A DNA stretch of 28,313 bases, from the IMG/VR virus record IMGVR_UViG_3300008954_000211, positions 1 to 28,313 of that record; one strand, written 5' to 3'. The stretch comes from a virus. The translations under genes were made by a program, and so were the position numbers. The notes under the pieces are model-generated. The model was not told the origin of the DNA. It saw nothing but the letters and a program-made list of their open reading frames with translations, and did no database searches. The number at the start of each line of letters is the position of its first letter. The first letter of the stretch is position 1. Below, piece after piece: positions 8,666-17,240 of the stretch.

Positions 8666-9265
8666 TTAGACGTTAAAGAAGGGGCCATCACCGCCGCCTT
8701 TAACTGCTGCAGATCCACCGCCGTTGCTCGTCTCGACGCTTGCCCAATCATATTTCAAATCTACGGTAAGTTCGGTTAAATCGTCTTCACCATATGCAAG
8801 ATCCCCAAACTTCAAGTTAACGATAAAAGCGTTCCACAATGTCCAGGTTTCCAATGGGTTTCCCTCAGCATCAATTTGGGTAATCATCACACTTCCAAGT
8901 GCGCCGGCTGCTGAAGCCTTTGACATTGTGTTGAGCGAGTTGGCTGTCGTAGGAATGGAATATCCCGATAACTCAATGATATCTGACAGCGTTGCTGTCA
9001 TGTCTGGGTTGACCGGATCTACCAGGGTTAGGGAAACATCCTGCCATGTAACAGACCCGGGATAATAAAAAGTATGATTAAGATATTTGTGTTCGGCGGC
9101 TGCAATTTGAAAAGAAGGCTTTGCTACCGTTTTAGCATACCATAAGAGGGCGCCTCCAGCACCTTGTGCGGATTGAATCCCGTGAAATTCGACTTTAAAT
9201 CTAAATTTTCTTTTGGGATCTTTTAATTCGGTATCACCACCGAAATCGGTTGACCAGAATGGCAT
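8666..9265 (-). CDS. gp19: Tail tube protein (gp19-like)
   Basis: The 199-residue protein matches the T4 gp19 tail tube family. It opens with FRFKVEF (about residues 21-27), followed by WYAKTVAKPSFQI, the family's usual xKTVxKPS segment. HTFYYPGSVTWQDVSLTLVDP and a C-terminal TELTVDLKYDWA complete the tube fold. The length is close to that of T4 gp19 (163 residues) with a Gly/Ser-rich C-terminal extension. Subunits stack as hexamers around the tape measure to form the inner tube. The ATG at 9265 has an AGGAG ribosome site 9 bases upstream. The gene sits directly after the sheath gene and has its own promoter-like motif in the 61-base gap. Confidence 0.93.
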   Translation of the reverse strand: MPFWSTDFGGDTELKDPKRKFRFKVEFHGIQSAQGAGGALLWYAKTVAKPSFQIAAAEHKYLNHTFYYPGSVTWQDVSLTLVDPVNPDMTATLSDIIELSGYSIPTTANSLNTMSKASAAGALGSVMITQIDAEGNPLETWTLWNAFIVNLKFGDLAYGEDDLTELTVDLKYDWASVETSNGGGSAAVKGGGDGPFFNV

Positions 9266-9289
9266 TAGTTGGAACTCCTGTTTCTATTT

Positions 9290-9301
9290 TTATATAGTAT
9301 G
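9290..9301 (-). promoter_or_regulatory. Late-promoter-like motif before the tail tube gene (variant)
   Basis: The coding strand reads CATACTATATAA, 25 bases before the tube start codon. It differs from the other copies by one base in the core (ACTATATA against ACTATTTA). A separate promoter would let the tube protein be made in excess over the sheath, but this is an inference. Confidence 0.4.
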
Positions 9302-9326
9302 TGGTGTAAAATTTCTTTCATATCTT

Positions 9327-12300
9327 TTAGTCGTCGAATGAAGCGCCGGTCGAAGCAATCACGAAGTCAATTGCGATATATTCGATAGCTCTTGCAGGCT
9401 TCACCATAATCTTAGCATACAAAATGTTTTGGTCAATCAAATCTGGAGTCGTGGTGCTCTCATCCAAAATTAACCTATAATCGGTGATTCCGAAGTTAAC
9501 CTTAGTGTTGGCCAATAGTGGCTCAATGAGAGACTTGAAACGATTCCAAGTAGCTTGCACATTTTGTTCGAAAAGAATTTGTGTGGAAAGGATAGAGATC
9601 TGCTTCTTCAAGTAGATGACAAGCCTTCGCACGTTGATTCTGTCAAGAGCCGATTGGCGTTCTTGCAGAGTTTTCTGTCCAAAGACCACAATTCCACTAG
9701 AGGGGAAAGAGGCAATTGGATTGATGCGAGACTCATACAGAGTGTCGCGGTTCTTAGAGGTTAATCTTTCTGTGACAGCGGTAATGGGGATACCAGCAGC
9801 ACCGTCACTCAAACCACCTCTATTAAAGCCCGCTGGCGCGAACCAAAGTTCGGAAGCCTTTTGCGAGCTAGCGAGAACACCCAGCATTGCCACAGAGGGC
9901 GGAATCCACAAGAGACGACCGCTAGAGGCATCTCGGGTTTGGACCCAAGGATAGAAGGTGCAACCGTAGCTGGAGTCAATGCGGCGATTTCTCAGCGCAG
10001 TTGCTGCAGCTTGGGGGGTCGTGCCGATGCGCGATGCCTTGCTGCTATAGTATTTCTCATGCGCGGGAATGTATACATCCGGCAGATCAATGAGTGCCAG
10101 TGCATCGGCCCGGTCTTCACACACATCAATCGCGCGGCCGGTCAAGGACGTGTGAGTGAGTCCTGGAATAGACAGTAAGTTCATATCAATAAACTCAGGA
10201 TCAGCTACCGTATCGATAGCCTGTGCATAAGTGTGGAAAGCATAGCTTGTATCCTCGGTTACATTTGCTCCCATTCCTTGATTATAGAGGGGATCTGGCT
10301 TTTGAATATCAAAGCCATCGAAACCGCCCCAGAATGGCGCCGTAAAACGGTTATATTCTGCATTGAGCAGGTTTTCATAAGTACCCGACGTTATAGACAA
10401 AGATGCTGCGCGGGATCCTGATTGATAAAAATAGCGGCCATTGCCGTCCACGCGCATATCATCCAGTGAGAAGACATAAGACCATGCTTCTACGCCGGCT
10501 GTATATTGTTTAGCAGGGTTCTGTCCCGAAACCGGATCATCGGGGAAACTAGCGTACAACAAGCGATGCCAGTCGGCAACACTCGGATCTGGGCGCGTGC
10601 TTCCAGAAGTACGTGTTACGGAAAAACCGAAATACGCATTCGTTGGGTTGGAAAGTCCCCCAGCAGATGCTGAAATCCTAAGCCGATCTTGGGGCCAATA
10701 TAAGGACGCTGTAAGTCCGACTACGATGTCCGCTTTGTTAGCAGCAGAGGCTCCTGTCATAAACATGCCGAAGCGCGCTTGTCCTTCACCACTCCCAAAG
10801 GCATTGGCCATAGAGTCAATGCCAGGAGCGCTCGCAATTGAACCGGAGCCCAGTACGAATTTGCTCGTAGTATTGGCTGAAGTAGAGGTGAATCCGGAAC
10901 CTGAGATAATAGGTTCGAAGTTCGGGGGACCGAAATAGCCGAAGGGCAGGAGAAGGGGATCGGATGCTCCGGCCTCGACGTCTGCATTCATTTCTACATA
11001 GACGAACTTAGATTCATTAGGATACTCGCCGTATTCCTTGAGCCGTGCTGCATTTGCATCCCAGCTTAAATATTTATCTCCAATGAGGCGTGCCACATAG
11101 TTAGGAGATGTAGGATCGAGAGTACAATTATCAAATCGTTCTAAGATGACCACATTGTTGTCTGTATCAAGCAAAGATCTAATAACCACCGAAAATGTAC
11201 CATATTGACTTGTCGTGCTCGTCGAGTGACGAACCTTTTCGATAGAGACTTTAGCATGCTTATTAAGCCATGCACCATGTCCACGACCCTTCAAGCGGAA
11301 AAGCTTGGGCATTTGCGCTGGCTTATAGGTGGCCGGGTCTCCACTTAAATCCTGTCCAATAAACCAACCGGCAACAGCTTCGCGAGAAGCTTGCGACTTC
11401 ATGTTTTGGGGACCGATAGTGACAGAGCCACTCTTGGCAATCCCATAAATGGCTCCTTGCATCGCTTGCCCACTAAGAGATGAGCCCGAAACCATATAGT
11501 TGCGCACATTAGCTTCAAATGATTCGCCTAACCAAATATATGCAGTATTCGGATAAAAAGTATTTTGCGCAGTTAATAATTGGGGATTAGTATTAAATCG
11601 CTTTCTAATAAACGTTTCTGCGTCATCATCGAAACCGAATTTTATAGTTTCTTGTACTTGATCCTCATTGGTTACCACCACAGTGAATAAATTGTTACTA
11701 TCCGTTCCGATGCACGCAGTTGTTCCTGACATCAAAGTGCCGCCGACGCCGCGGCCCGATCCTGACAATGCGACGGAGCCACTGTTCATATAGAAAATGG
11801 CTGCTAAGATGCCTGCGTTAGGTTCGGGATTGGAACCGGCGCCGGCTCCTGGGCCCGATCCGGTGGCAGTAGATCCTGGCTCGGCAACGTGGGCGGGGGC
11901 GTTAGCTAAATCTGGTCCGCTTCCCGAAGGAAAAACCCATAGTCCATAAGCGCCGCCGCCGCTATTGCCGCCATCCCAATGAGGATAGGAGCCCAAGTTA
12001 GCTGCATTGTTGGTGGTCTTCCACCCTGCAGCCGCAGCGCCGCCAGCGCTGCTGCCAGCAGTCGTTTGCTGCCCTAAAAGACGGATATATGTAAGAGGAG
12101 CAACGTTTGCATTTAAGAAAGCTTTGGCTGCATAGGTTCCGTACATCGGGGACTGAAGATTGCCGTTGCGGTAGATATCGCCGCCCGCACGACCGGGTAC
12201 GGTGTCTCCAAACATTTCAACGAAGTCTGCGTAGGACGAAACCTGAACAGGTTGCATGGCAAGACCACGAGATGCGCGGCCGATTACTACGGGGCCAATC

Positions 12301-12386
12301 GCTTGGGGGCTCTTAGGAATGAAAGAGTTATCAATTTCATTAATGAACACACCGGGGGAGACAAATTTAAAGTTTTTCACTGACAT
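9327..12386 (-). CDS. gp18: Tail sheath protein (gp18-like), unusually long
   Basis: The N-terminus SPGVFINEIDNS followed by GPVVIGRASRG and a FVEMFGD segment is the standard opening of contractile tail sheath proteins. The C-terminal 230 residues contain the other conserved half: a VFGQKTLQ segment, INVRRLVIYLKKQI, the FEQN helix and a final MVKPARAIEYIAIDFVI strand that links neighbouring subunits. At 1019 residues it is much longer than T4 gp18 (659). The extra length lies in the middle, in Gly/Ser/Ala/Pro-rich stretches (from about residue 110 to 220) and beta-rich outer domains that probably face outward on the tail. The ATG at 12386 has AGAGGAA upstream. The gene follows a terminator and a promoter-like motif, so it probably heads its own transcription unit. 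Confidence 0.95.
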   Translation of the reverse strand: MSVKNFKFVSPGVFINEIDNSFIPKSPQAIGPVVIGRASRGLAMQPVQVSSYADFVEMFGDTVPGRAGGDIYRNGNLQSPMYGTYAAKAFLNANVAPLTYIRLLGQQTTAGSSAGGAAAAGWKTTNNAANLGSYPHWDGGNSGGGAYGLWVFPSGSGPDLANAPAHVAEPGSTATGSGPGAGAGSNPEPNAGILAAIFYMNSGSVALSGSGRGVGGTLMSGTTACIGTDSNNLFTVVVTNEDQVQETIKFGFDDDAETFIRKRFNTNPQLLTAQNTFYPNTAYIWLGESFEANVRNYMVSGSSLSGQAMQGAIYGIAKSGSVTIGPQNMKSQASREAVAGWFIGQDLSGDPATYKPAQMPKLFRLKGRGHGAWLNKHAKVSIEKVRHSTSTTSQYGTFSVVIRSLLDTDNNVVILERFDNCTLDPTSPNYVARLIGDKYLSWDANAARLKEYGEYPNESKFVYVEMNADVEAGASDPLLLPFGYFGPPNFEPIISGSGFTSTSANTTSKFVLGSGSIASAPGIDSMANAFGSGEGQARFGMFMTGASAANKADIVVGLTASLYWPQDRLRISASAGGLSNPTNAYFGFSVTRTSGSTRPDPSVADWHRLLYASFPDDPVSGQNPAKQYTAGVEAWSYVFSLDDMRVDGNGRYFYQSGSRAASLSITSGTYENLLNAEYNRFTAPFWGGFDGFDIQKPDPLYNQGMGANVTEDTSYAFHTYAQAIDTVADPEFIDMNLLSIPGLTHTSLTGRAIDVCEDRADALALIDLPDVYIPAHEKYYSSKASRIGTTPQAAATALRNRRIDSSYGCTFYPWVQTRDASSGRLLWIPPSVAMLGVLASSQKASELWFAPAGFNRGGLSDGAAGIPITAVTERLTSKNRDTLYESRINPIASFPSSGIVVFGQKTLQERQSALDRINVRRLVIYLKKQISILSTQILFEQNVQATWNRFKSLIEPLLANTKVNFGITDYRLILDESTTTPDLIDQNILYAKIMVKPARAIEYIAIDFVIASTGASFDD

Positions 12387-12438
12387 ATTGCTTGGTTCCT
12401 CTTCTGTGAGTATGACATTATATCATATTGCAATCATA

Positions 12439-12450
12439 AACTAAATAGTA
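12439..12450 (-). promoter_or_regulatory. Late-promoter-like motif before the tail sheath gene
   Basis: The coding strand reads TACTATTTAGTT, 53 bases before the sheath ATG and 28 bases beyond the terminator that ends the neck genes. The terminator-then-motif order is what one expects at the border of two transcription units. Confidence 0.5.
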
Positions 12451-12470
12451 TTTCTATTTTCAAAAAGCGG

Positions 12471-12515
12471 AAAAAGGTCCTGAACTAAACAGAAAAAAGC
12501 CGGTTCACTTCAGGA
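12471..12515 (-). terminator. Intrinsic terminator after the gp15-like gene
   Basis: In the minus-strand transcript a 13-position stem (arms 12515-12503 and 12490-12478) pairs with one mismatch and one G-U pair. The loop is 12 bases, and the T-rich tract CCTTTTTCC follows. The stem begins over the TGA stop of the gp15-like gene (12512-12510). Confidence 0.65.
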
Positions 12516-13409
12516 ACTCTCTCCGAAGAACGGAATGTCGCCTCCTGGAACCACTCTTTCGGATGGAAATTGAAATTCGACGGTGTTTTCGTCTATTCTC
12601 ACAATGGGGCGATCTTCGTTTTCTCCTTCACCCATCAAATACCCTAAAACTTTAATATTAATTTCCGTCGTAAACATGCGCATATCTTCGCCGAGATTGC
12701 TAATGTTATTGCTCTGAGCAAAGCTTTGATCGATGAATGCTTCGTATAAATGGCCGTTGCGCCGCATTACAAACGAATTAATTTGGCCGGTTCGTGCGAT
12801 AAAGGGAGCTACTAGGTCATTCATCTGTTGTTGGTATTCGGTTTTAAGTACAATCTTGTAATCAATATTAACGTATACTGGGATGGGCACCGATAAAGTT
12901 TGGATAACGATTTTGTGGTTTTTTCTCGGATAAAAAAGCTGTCTTTTGGATTCAGGAGGATTAGAGCGGCCGCGTTCGCGAACTCCGCTAGCTATAGCAA
13001 AATTCCGAGTTTTATCTGGAACAATGCGCTTTGCAATGATAAACCTTCCTGATCTGCCGTTTTTGTTTTTAGAATAATAATGCGCTTGAAAGGAGCCTTT
13101 TTTCTGCGGATCTTTCACAACGGCTGTGCGTTCCACACTAATGAGAGGAAGCTTTAAGGCGCCGGCGTCATCTCTTAAGTCTTTTTTGTGTTTAATCTGA
13201 TACGCTCTTTCGGGGGCCTGCCACAGCACAGGAGTGGTTACAAAGCCTTCATTGGTACGGGTTCCCAATTTCAAATCTTCTTTTACCCACGACACCAGGG
13301 AATAATCAATATTCTCTAGAGTAGAGGCCAACATTCCGATCTCTTTAAGACCTACGGCGCGTTCAGTACCTACGGGCAACATCGCAAAATCAAAATTATC
13401 AGGTAGCAT
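12510..13409 (-). CDS. gp15: Tail terminator / sheath stabiliser (gp15-like)
   Basis: The 299-residue protein stands where T4 has gp15, the ring that caps the tail and joins it to the neck. Its C-terminal part fits the T4 gp15 pattern: IPVYVNIDYKIVLKTEYQQQMNDLV (about residues 189-213, a strand and then the helix that in T4 reads like TRYEDDMFQIVEQ), then an ending in IKVLGYLMGEG, comparable to the terminal FEVNGWMYP strand of gp15. Identity is low, so the assignment rests on pattern plus order. I choose the ATG at 13409 (MLPDNF), preceded by AAAGGGA 7 bases away; it overlaps the gp14-like stop by 11 bases. The in-frame ATG at 13454 would extend 45 bases further into that gene without a better ribosome site. 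Confidence 0.7.
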   Translation of the reverse strand: MLPDNFDFAMLPVGTERAVGLKEIGMLASTLENIDYSLVSWVKEDLKLGTRTNEGFVTTPVLWQAPERAYQIKHKKDLRDDAGALKLPLISVERTAVVKDPQKKGSFQAHYYSKNKNGRSGRFIIAKRIVPDKTRNFAIASGVRERGRSNPPESKRQLFYPRKNHKIVIQTLSVPIPVYVNIDYKIVLKTEYQQQMNDLVAPFIARTGQINSFVMRRNGHLYEAFIDQSFAQSNNISNLGEDMRMFTTEINIKVLGYLMGEGENEDRPIVRIDENTVEFQFPSERVVPGGDIPFFGESS

Positions 13410-13890
13410 CGAATAGTCCCTTTCTGGCTCTCTTACAAGTAGCCGTAATTTCAAAGCTGTGTTCTACTTGGCCAAAAAGCTTCTTCGGCTCGGACAGCTT
13501 TACGATTTCATAGAAAAAATCGCCATATAATACAAAATCCCCTTCACGGACATACAAATCCTGATCTTCGGTAAGCCTTCTACGCTGGAAGTGGACCACA
13601 ATTTCCCAGGACTTGTCAATTCCCATATTTTCCATATATTCAGTAACATAATCGGTAAACTCTACCAATGCATATACACGGACTGGGGGCAAATAGGTTT
13701 TTTCAGGAGCTTCGCCATATAATTCATGAAAATTGGTAGTTTCTAGATCAATGGGATAATATAAGATTTGCTGGCCAATGACTTTTTCAATTAACTCATC
13801 ATTAACCTGTTTTACTAGATCTCGCTCTTTTTTCCCTAAGAAAAGAGGCGGGGGTGGTGCGGGCGGTCTTTTCCATTCATTATCAGACAT
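13399..13890 (-). CDS. gp14: Neck / head-closure protein (gp14-like)
   Basis: This 163-residue protein lies between the gp13- and gp15-like genes. It has the neck protein features ILYYPIDLETT and FHELYGEAPEK (about residues 42-62), comparable to the LYGED segment of T4 gp14, and then a beta-rich region with YVREGDFVLYGDFFYEIV, as in small head-closure proteins. It is shorter than T4 gp14 (256 residues). The N-terminus is Pro-rich (PPAPPPPL). Such proteins close the portal channel after DNA packaging and form the docking face for the tail. The start lies 3 bases after the gp13-like stop, so the two are surely co-translated. Confidence 0.68.
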   Translation of the reverse strand: MSDNEWKRPPAPPPPLFLGKKERDLVKQVNDELIEKVIGQQILYYPIDLETTNFHELYGEAPEKTYLPPVRVYALVEFTDYVTEYMENMGIDKSWEIVVHFQRRRLTEDQDLYVREGDFVLYGDFFYEIVKLSEPKKLFGQVEHSFEITATCKRARKGLFDAT

Positions 13891-13893
13891 GGG

Positions 13894-15186
13894 TTATCCC
13901 ACAAATATGGGCAACGGGGAGAAGAACATTGTCTCGGACGCGGCCTTGGCACGTTCCGAATCATCCTTCGTGAGTTGCACATACTCCATTTCTTTAAGAA
14001 GCTCTCTGAGCTTGTCTTTGAGGGCCGCTTGCTCTTCTTTGGCTTGGGCCAGCAATTCTGAATGGTTGAGAGTCACGCTCTCGCCCGGAATAGGCATTGT
14101 CGTGAATTTGCCGCGGATTTGACCCAACATCTCTTTGCACAAAGCTAACGCATACTTGCGAATCCACTGCTTTCCAATGGCATTGATGTTTTCGTAAGGA
14201 ATGTTGCCGAATGGAAGGGTATTGACATTATTGATCCCATCTGCACTTCCAGAGGCGCCTGCTCGGCCTTCCCAGGGACTATCTTCTACATAAAACTGCA
14301 CCCAAATGCGATCCATCTCTCCGAGTCCCCAATAGCTCGGTGTGGGGAACAGTCGTAATCTGCCGTCAATCAATTCATAAGAATAATTGGAGGTTCGCGT
14401 CCGGATGGAATCCTCGTACATGATGGCCTGCAATTTGTTCTGCCATGTAGGAATAATCTCAAATGTGGAGTCATCAGCAAATTGACCGTAAGTGGAGTAG
14501 TTTCCGACGACACCTACCCCGCCATAGTACCCATAGAAGCGCCACATTGCCCTAGGAGAGCGGAAAAAAACTTTAGTGACGTTGATACGCTTATTATTAA
14601 CTTTGCCCGCGTAATCGACAGCATTGCCTACTTCGTCGGTGCCGCTATCTGAGGCGTCCACGATAATTTGGCGAATATCATAGTCTTGTACGTCCTGCGT
14701 AGGCTTAAATGAGGCAGAATAATGTCGAACATCCCCTCCCATGCCGGCATAGGCTGCAACGCCATCTCCTACAGTACGGGCGCTTTGAAATTTGAATTTT
14801 GGATATTTGAGAGCTACGTGGGTGCCGCTCAAGCTCGACGAGAGCGGACTAGCGGTGAGATCCCCTAAATGATTGAAAGTGCCCGTTGTGCTTCCTAACA
14901 TACTCCCTAGGGTATTTTTGCCTTGATGGAGGTTAAGGATATACGAGTATTCTAAGACTGCTTCTTCATAAGCCGCATAAACGTTAGAAGGCGTCAACTC
15001 GATGTCAACTACATCCCCACCTAATTTCTTATACACAAAAGCGACTTGAGCTACGGCGCCGGTAATGAATTCGGCTGAAGATGTGTATGCCCCAAAAGGC
15101 AATGAGCCGGTTACTTTGGTGGCACTTCCGGTTGAAGTAAGCACAATTGCGCTGGTTGTGGAAATAGGATCAAGGGCTGTTGGCAT
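13894..15186 (-). CDS. gp13: Neck / head completion protein (gp13-like)
   Basis: The 430-residue protein fits the T4 gp13 neck family at both ends. Near residue 50 is the VAFVYKKLGGDVVDIELTPS segment, followed by the helix AYEEAVLEYSYI. Towards the C-terminus is WIRKYALALCKEMLGQIRGKF with PIPGESVTLNHSELL and a long charged helix (QAKEEQAALKDKLRELLKEM), as in gp13 homologues where this part binds the portal. It is longer than T4 gp13 (309 residues), with insertions in the middle beta-rich region. The ATG at 15186 has an AGAGGA ribosome site. It is the first gene after the capsid protein terminator. No promoter-like motif of the shared type was found in front of it. Confidence 0.8.
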   Translation of the reverse strand: MPTALDPISTTSAIVLTSTGSATKVTGSLPFGAYTSSAEFITGAVAQVAFVYKKLGGDVVDIELTPSNVYAAYEEAVLEYSYILNLHQGKNTLGSMLGSTTGTFNHLGDLTASPLSSSLSGTHVALKYPKFKFQSARTVGDGVAAYAGMGGDVRHYSASFKPTQDVQDYDIRQIIVDASDSGTDEVGNAVDYAGKVNNKRINVTKVFFRSPRAMWRFYGYYGGVGVVGNYSTYGQFADDSTFEIIPTWQNKLQAIMYEDSIRTRTSNYSYELIDGRLRLFPTPSYWGLGEMDRIWVQFYVEDSPWEGRAGASGSADGINNVNTLPFGNIPYENINAIGKQWIRKYALALCKEMLGQIRGKFTTMPIPGESVTLNHSELLAQAKEEQAALKDKLRELLKEMEYVQLTKDDSERAKAASETMFFSPLPIFVG

Positions 15187-15316
15187 AAAAGGGGTCCTCT
15201 GCTAAACTAATTAGTTGTTCATAAGCAAAGGCGCCTGCAACTATTCATAAAACGAAAATCTCAAAAATTTACCGGGGGGAAAATTTGACAGATCGACATT
15301 TTGCTTTTTGATCTCC

Positions 15317-15353
15317 AAAAACAAAACCCCTGCCACACGGAGGTGACAGGGGG
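15317..15353 (-). terminator. Strong intrinsic terminator after the major capsid protein gene
   Basis: In the minus-strand transcript, CCCCTGTCAC and GTGGCAGGGG form a 10-bp stem with one G-U pair and a six-base loop CTCCGT, followed by TTTTGTTTTT. It begins 30 bases after the capsid stop codon. It should end or attenuate the abundant scaffold-capsid transcript, as is also seen after gene 23 in T4. Confidence 0.85.
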
Positions 15354-15382
15354 ATTGTTTTAGGGGATGATTAATCTATTGA

Positions 15383-17206
15383 TTATTCACCTGACTCACC
15401 CAAGAGTCCACGCACGATGACAAGACCGTACATATCAGGACGGACCATCTTCTTGGCGTAACGAGTCATCACGCCCTTACGGGGCACGAAGTCTTCGGGG
15501 CCAAAGATGGTGGGTGTGGTCTGCAGTGGCACATACGGTGCGTACACAAATCCACTTTCAAGGAAAGAAGATCCGCGACGTCCGACGAGAACCACGTTCC
15601 GCAGGAAGTATGGGTCAACAATGACGTCAAACTTCTTGGAAAGTGATCCCACCTTGACAGCACCAATGGAGCCCTTCTCATCATCATTAGTGACAGAAGC
15701 ACGGAATCCAGCCGTGAACTCAAGGAGATTGGCAAGTTCGGGTCCAACGACCACGAAGTTTGCACCACCCCGCAGAGTCTTGCGGTGAATCTGTGCGGAC
15801 ACATCATTAATGGTTTCGATCAGAGTCTCATACCATTCGCTCACAGTACCGGTGAAATCGGGAGCCTTTGTAGACGCACCAACCTCGGCACCAGTCTCGC
15901 GGTTTAAGAACATACCGGGAGAACGTGACCAGTAGTAAGTACCAGCAGTTGCACCATTGACGAGATCCGCAAGAATCTCACGGTCAATCTCAAGAGCGAC
16001 CTGCTCAGAGAGAATGCTCGTAAGCTCAACCTCAGCATCCAGGTTGTGGTAGGCGTTAAGATCCTGTCCTAACTCCGGAGTCCACTTAGCCTTCAGCTTC
16101 TTGGTTACTGCGGTAATCGCCACGGAATCGACCTTGATGTCGATCTCGGGGATGTTCTGCTGGTTTTCCAGTCCCCAGACAGCCTGTCCAACAACCGCAC
16201 CCAGAGCACCACCAGAGACAAGATCATCAGTCTGGGCCCAGGAAACAGTGTTCCAACTAGCCGTAAGAGCGCCGACAACAAAGTCCGACAGTTCCTTGGG
16301 GAGGTTGGGCTGCGCACCATCACTACCCGTACTCACGAAGACAAGCTTCACACGAGGCGTGGTGGAACCACTAACCCGTTCCGTATGACGACGAATCAAG
16401 CGTGCAGTTGCAACGGCGGCTCCCTCAGTACCGGTGGTAGCACCAGTCTTCAGAATACCATTTCCGAGAGAACAGGATACATTGAAAGACTGAGGTCCCT
16501 CCATGCTAGCCTGATCGAGTCCCGACTGCAACACTGTGACAACTGCCACAGCCGTAGAGCCAGACACGAAATCGGGATCCCAATCGACTGCCTTATTCAG
16601 CACCGAGGCAGAGCTTTCCATACTGCCAAAGACACCATAAGGTCCCGCTTGCACAGTAAGGGTGAGATTATCAGCCGTGTCCGAACCGGTTGGAGATGAA
16701 TAACCGTTGTTAAGGTTATACGCACCGCCAGCACCGCCGACGCCGTGCTGGTTCAGGTCCACACCACCAGTGATCTGGGACCCAACCTTTCCACCACCGT
16801 AGAAAGAGCTAGACCAGTCATAGGCCAAACGAGAATACTCGTTGTCAAGGCCGTTGCCGGTGTCGCGACTTACGGTGAAGTCCAGGAAGAAGATGAGACC
16901 CGAGGGGAGACTCATCGGCTGAACGCTAACTAGATCGTTAGCGATCAATCCCGCAAAAACACGACGGACAATGGGGAATGCGACGGCAGCAAAACCTTCG
17001 ACATCTCCACCAGCCATGGTAGAAGTTTCGCGGAGAAGCTCCTTTGCCTGATTTTCAAGCAAACGAGCCATAGAGTGGCGTTGACGCTCAGTGTTAATGC
17101 CTTCCAGCAAACCTGTGCGCTCCCACTTCTGTAGTAATGCATGCCCTTCAGCACGCAAATCACGATTGATAACTCCTTCGGTCAATCGTTCAATTATACC
17201 AGCCAT
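15383..17206 (-). CDS. gp23: Major capsid protein (gp23-like)
   Basis: The 607-residue protein contains the conserved blocks of the T4 gp23 HK97-fold family: FPIVRRVFAGLIANDLVSVQPM (residues 77-98) with LPSGLIF, the KKLKAKWTPELGQDLNAYHNLD block with ILSEQVALEIDREIL, and a C-terminal YVPLQTTPT and MVRPDMYGLV. The Leu-x-Glu sequence LRE at residues 58-60, before TST, fits the recognition pattern of gp21-type proteases and lies near the T4 cleavage site at residue 65. LLE at 49-51 is a second candidate. So residues 1-60 are probably a removed propeptide. A Gly-rich insertion at about 135-190 and further middle insertions make it longer than T4 gp23 (521). The ribosome site is a near-perfect AGGAGGT. 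The gene uses C-ending codons much more than its neighbours do, as expected for the most abundant protein. Confidence 0.95.
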   Translation of the reverse strand: MAGIIERLTEGVINRDLRAEGHALLQKWERTGLLEGINTERQRHSMARLLENQAKELLRETSTMAGGDVEGFAAVAFPIVRRVFAGLIANDLVSVQPMSLPSGLIFFLDFTVSRDTGNGLDNEYSRLAYDWSSSFYGGGKVGSQITGGVDLNQHGVGGAGGAYNLNNGYSSPTGSDTADNLTLTVQAGPYGVFGSMESSASVLNKAVDWDPDFVSGSTAVAVVTVLQSGLDQASMEGPQSFNVSCSLGNGILKTGATTGTEGAAVATARLIRRHTERVSGSTTPRVKLVFVSTGSDGAQPNLPKELSDFVVGALTASWNTVSWAQTDDLVSGGALGAVVGQAVWGLENQQNIPEIDIKVDSVAITAVTKKLKAKWTPELGQDLNAYHNLDAEVELTSILSEQVALEIDREILADLVNGATAGTYYWSRSPGMFLNRETGAEVGASTKAPDFTGTVSEWYETLIETINDVSAQIHRKTLRGGANFVVVGPELANLLEFTAGFRASVTNDDEKGSIGAVKVGSLSKKFDVIVDPYFLRNVVLVGRRGSSFLESGFVYAPYVPLQTTPTIFGPEDFVPRKGVMTRYAKKMVRPDMYGLVIVRGLLGESGE

Positions 17207-17240
17207 TTTAAAATACCTCCTATGTTAATGTATTTGTATC

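Noticed and set aside
13410-13454. Upstream ATG for the gp15-like gene
   Set aside because: It would extend the overlap with the gp14-like gene to 56 bases; the ATG at 13409 has a good ribosome site at proper spacing.
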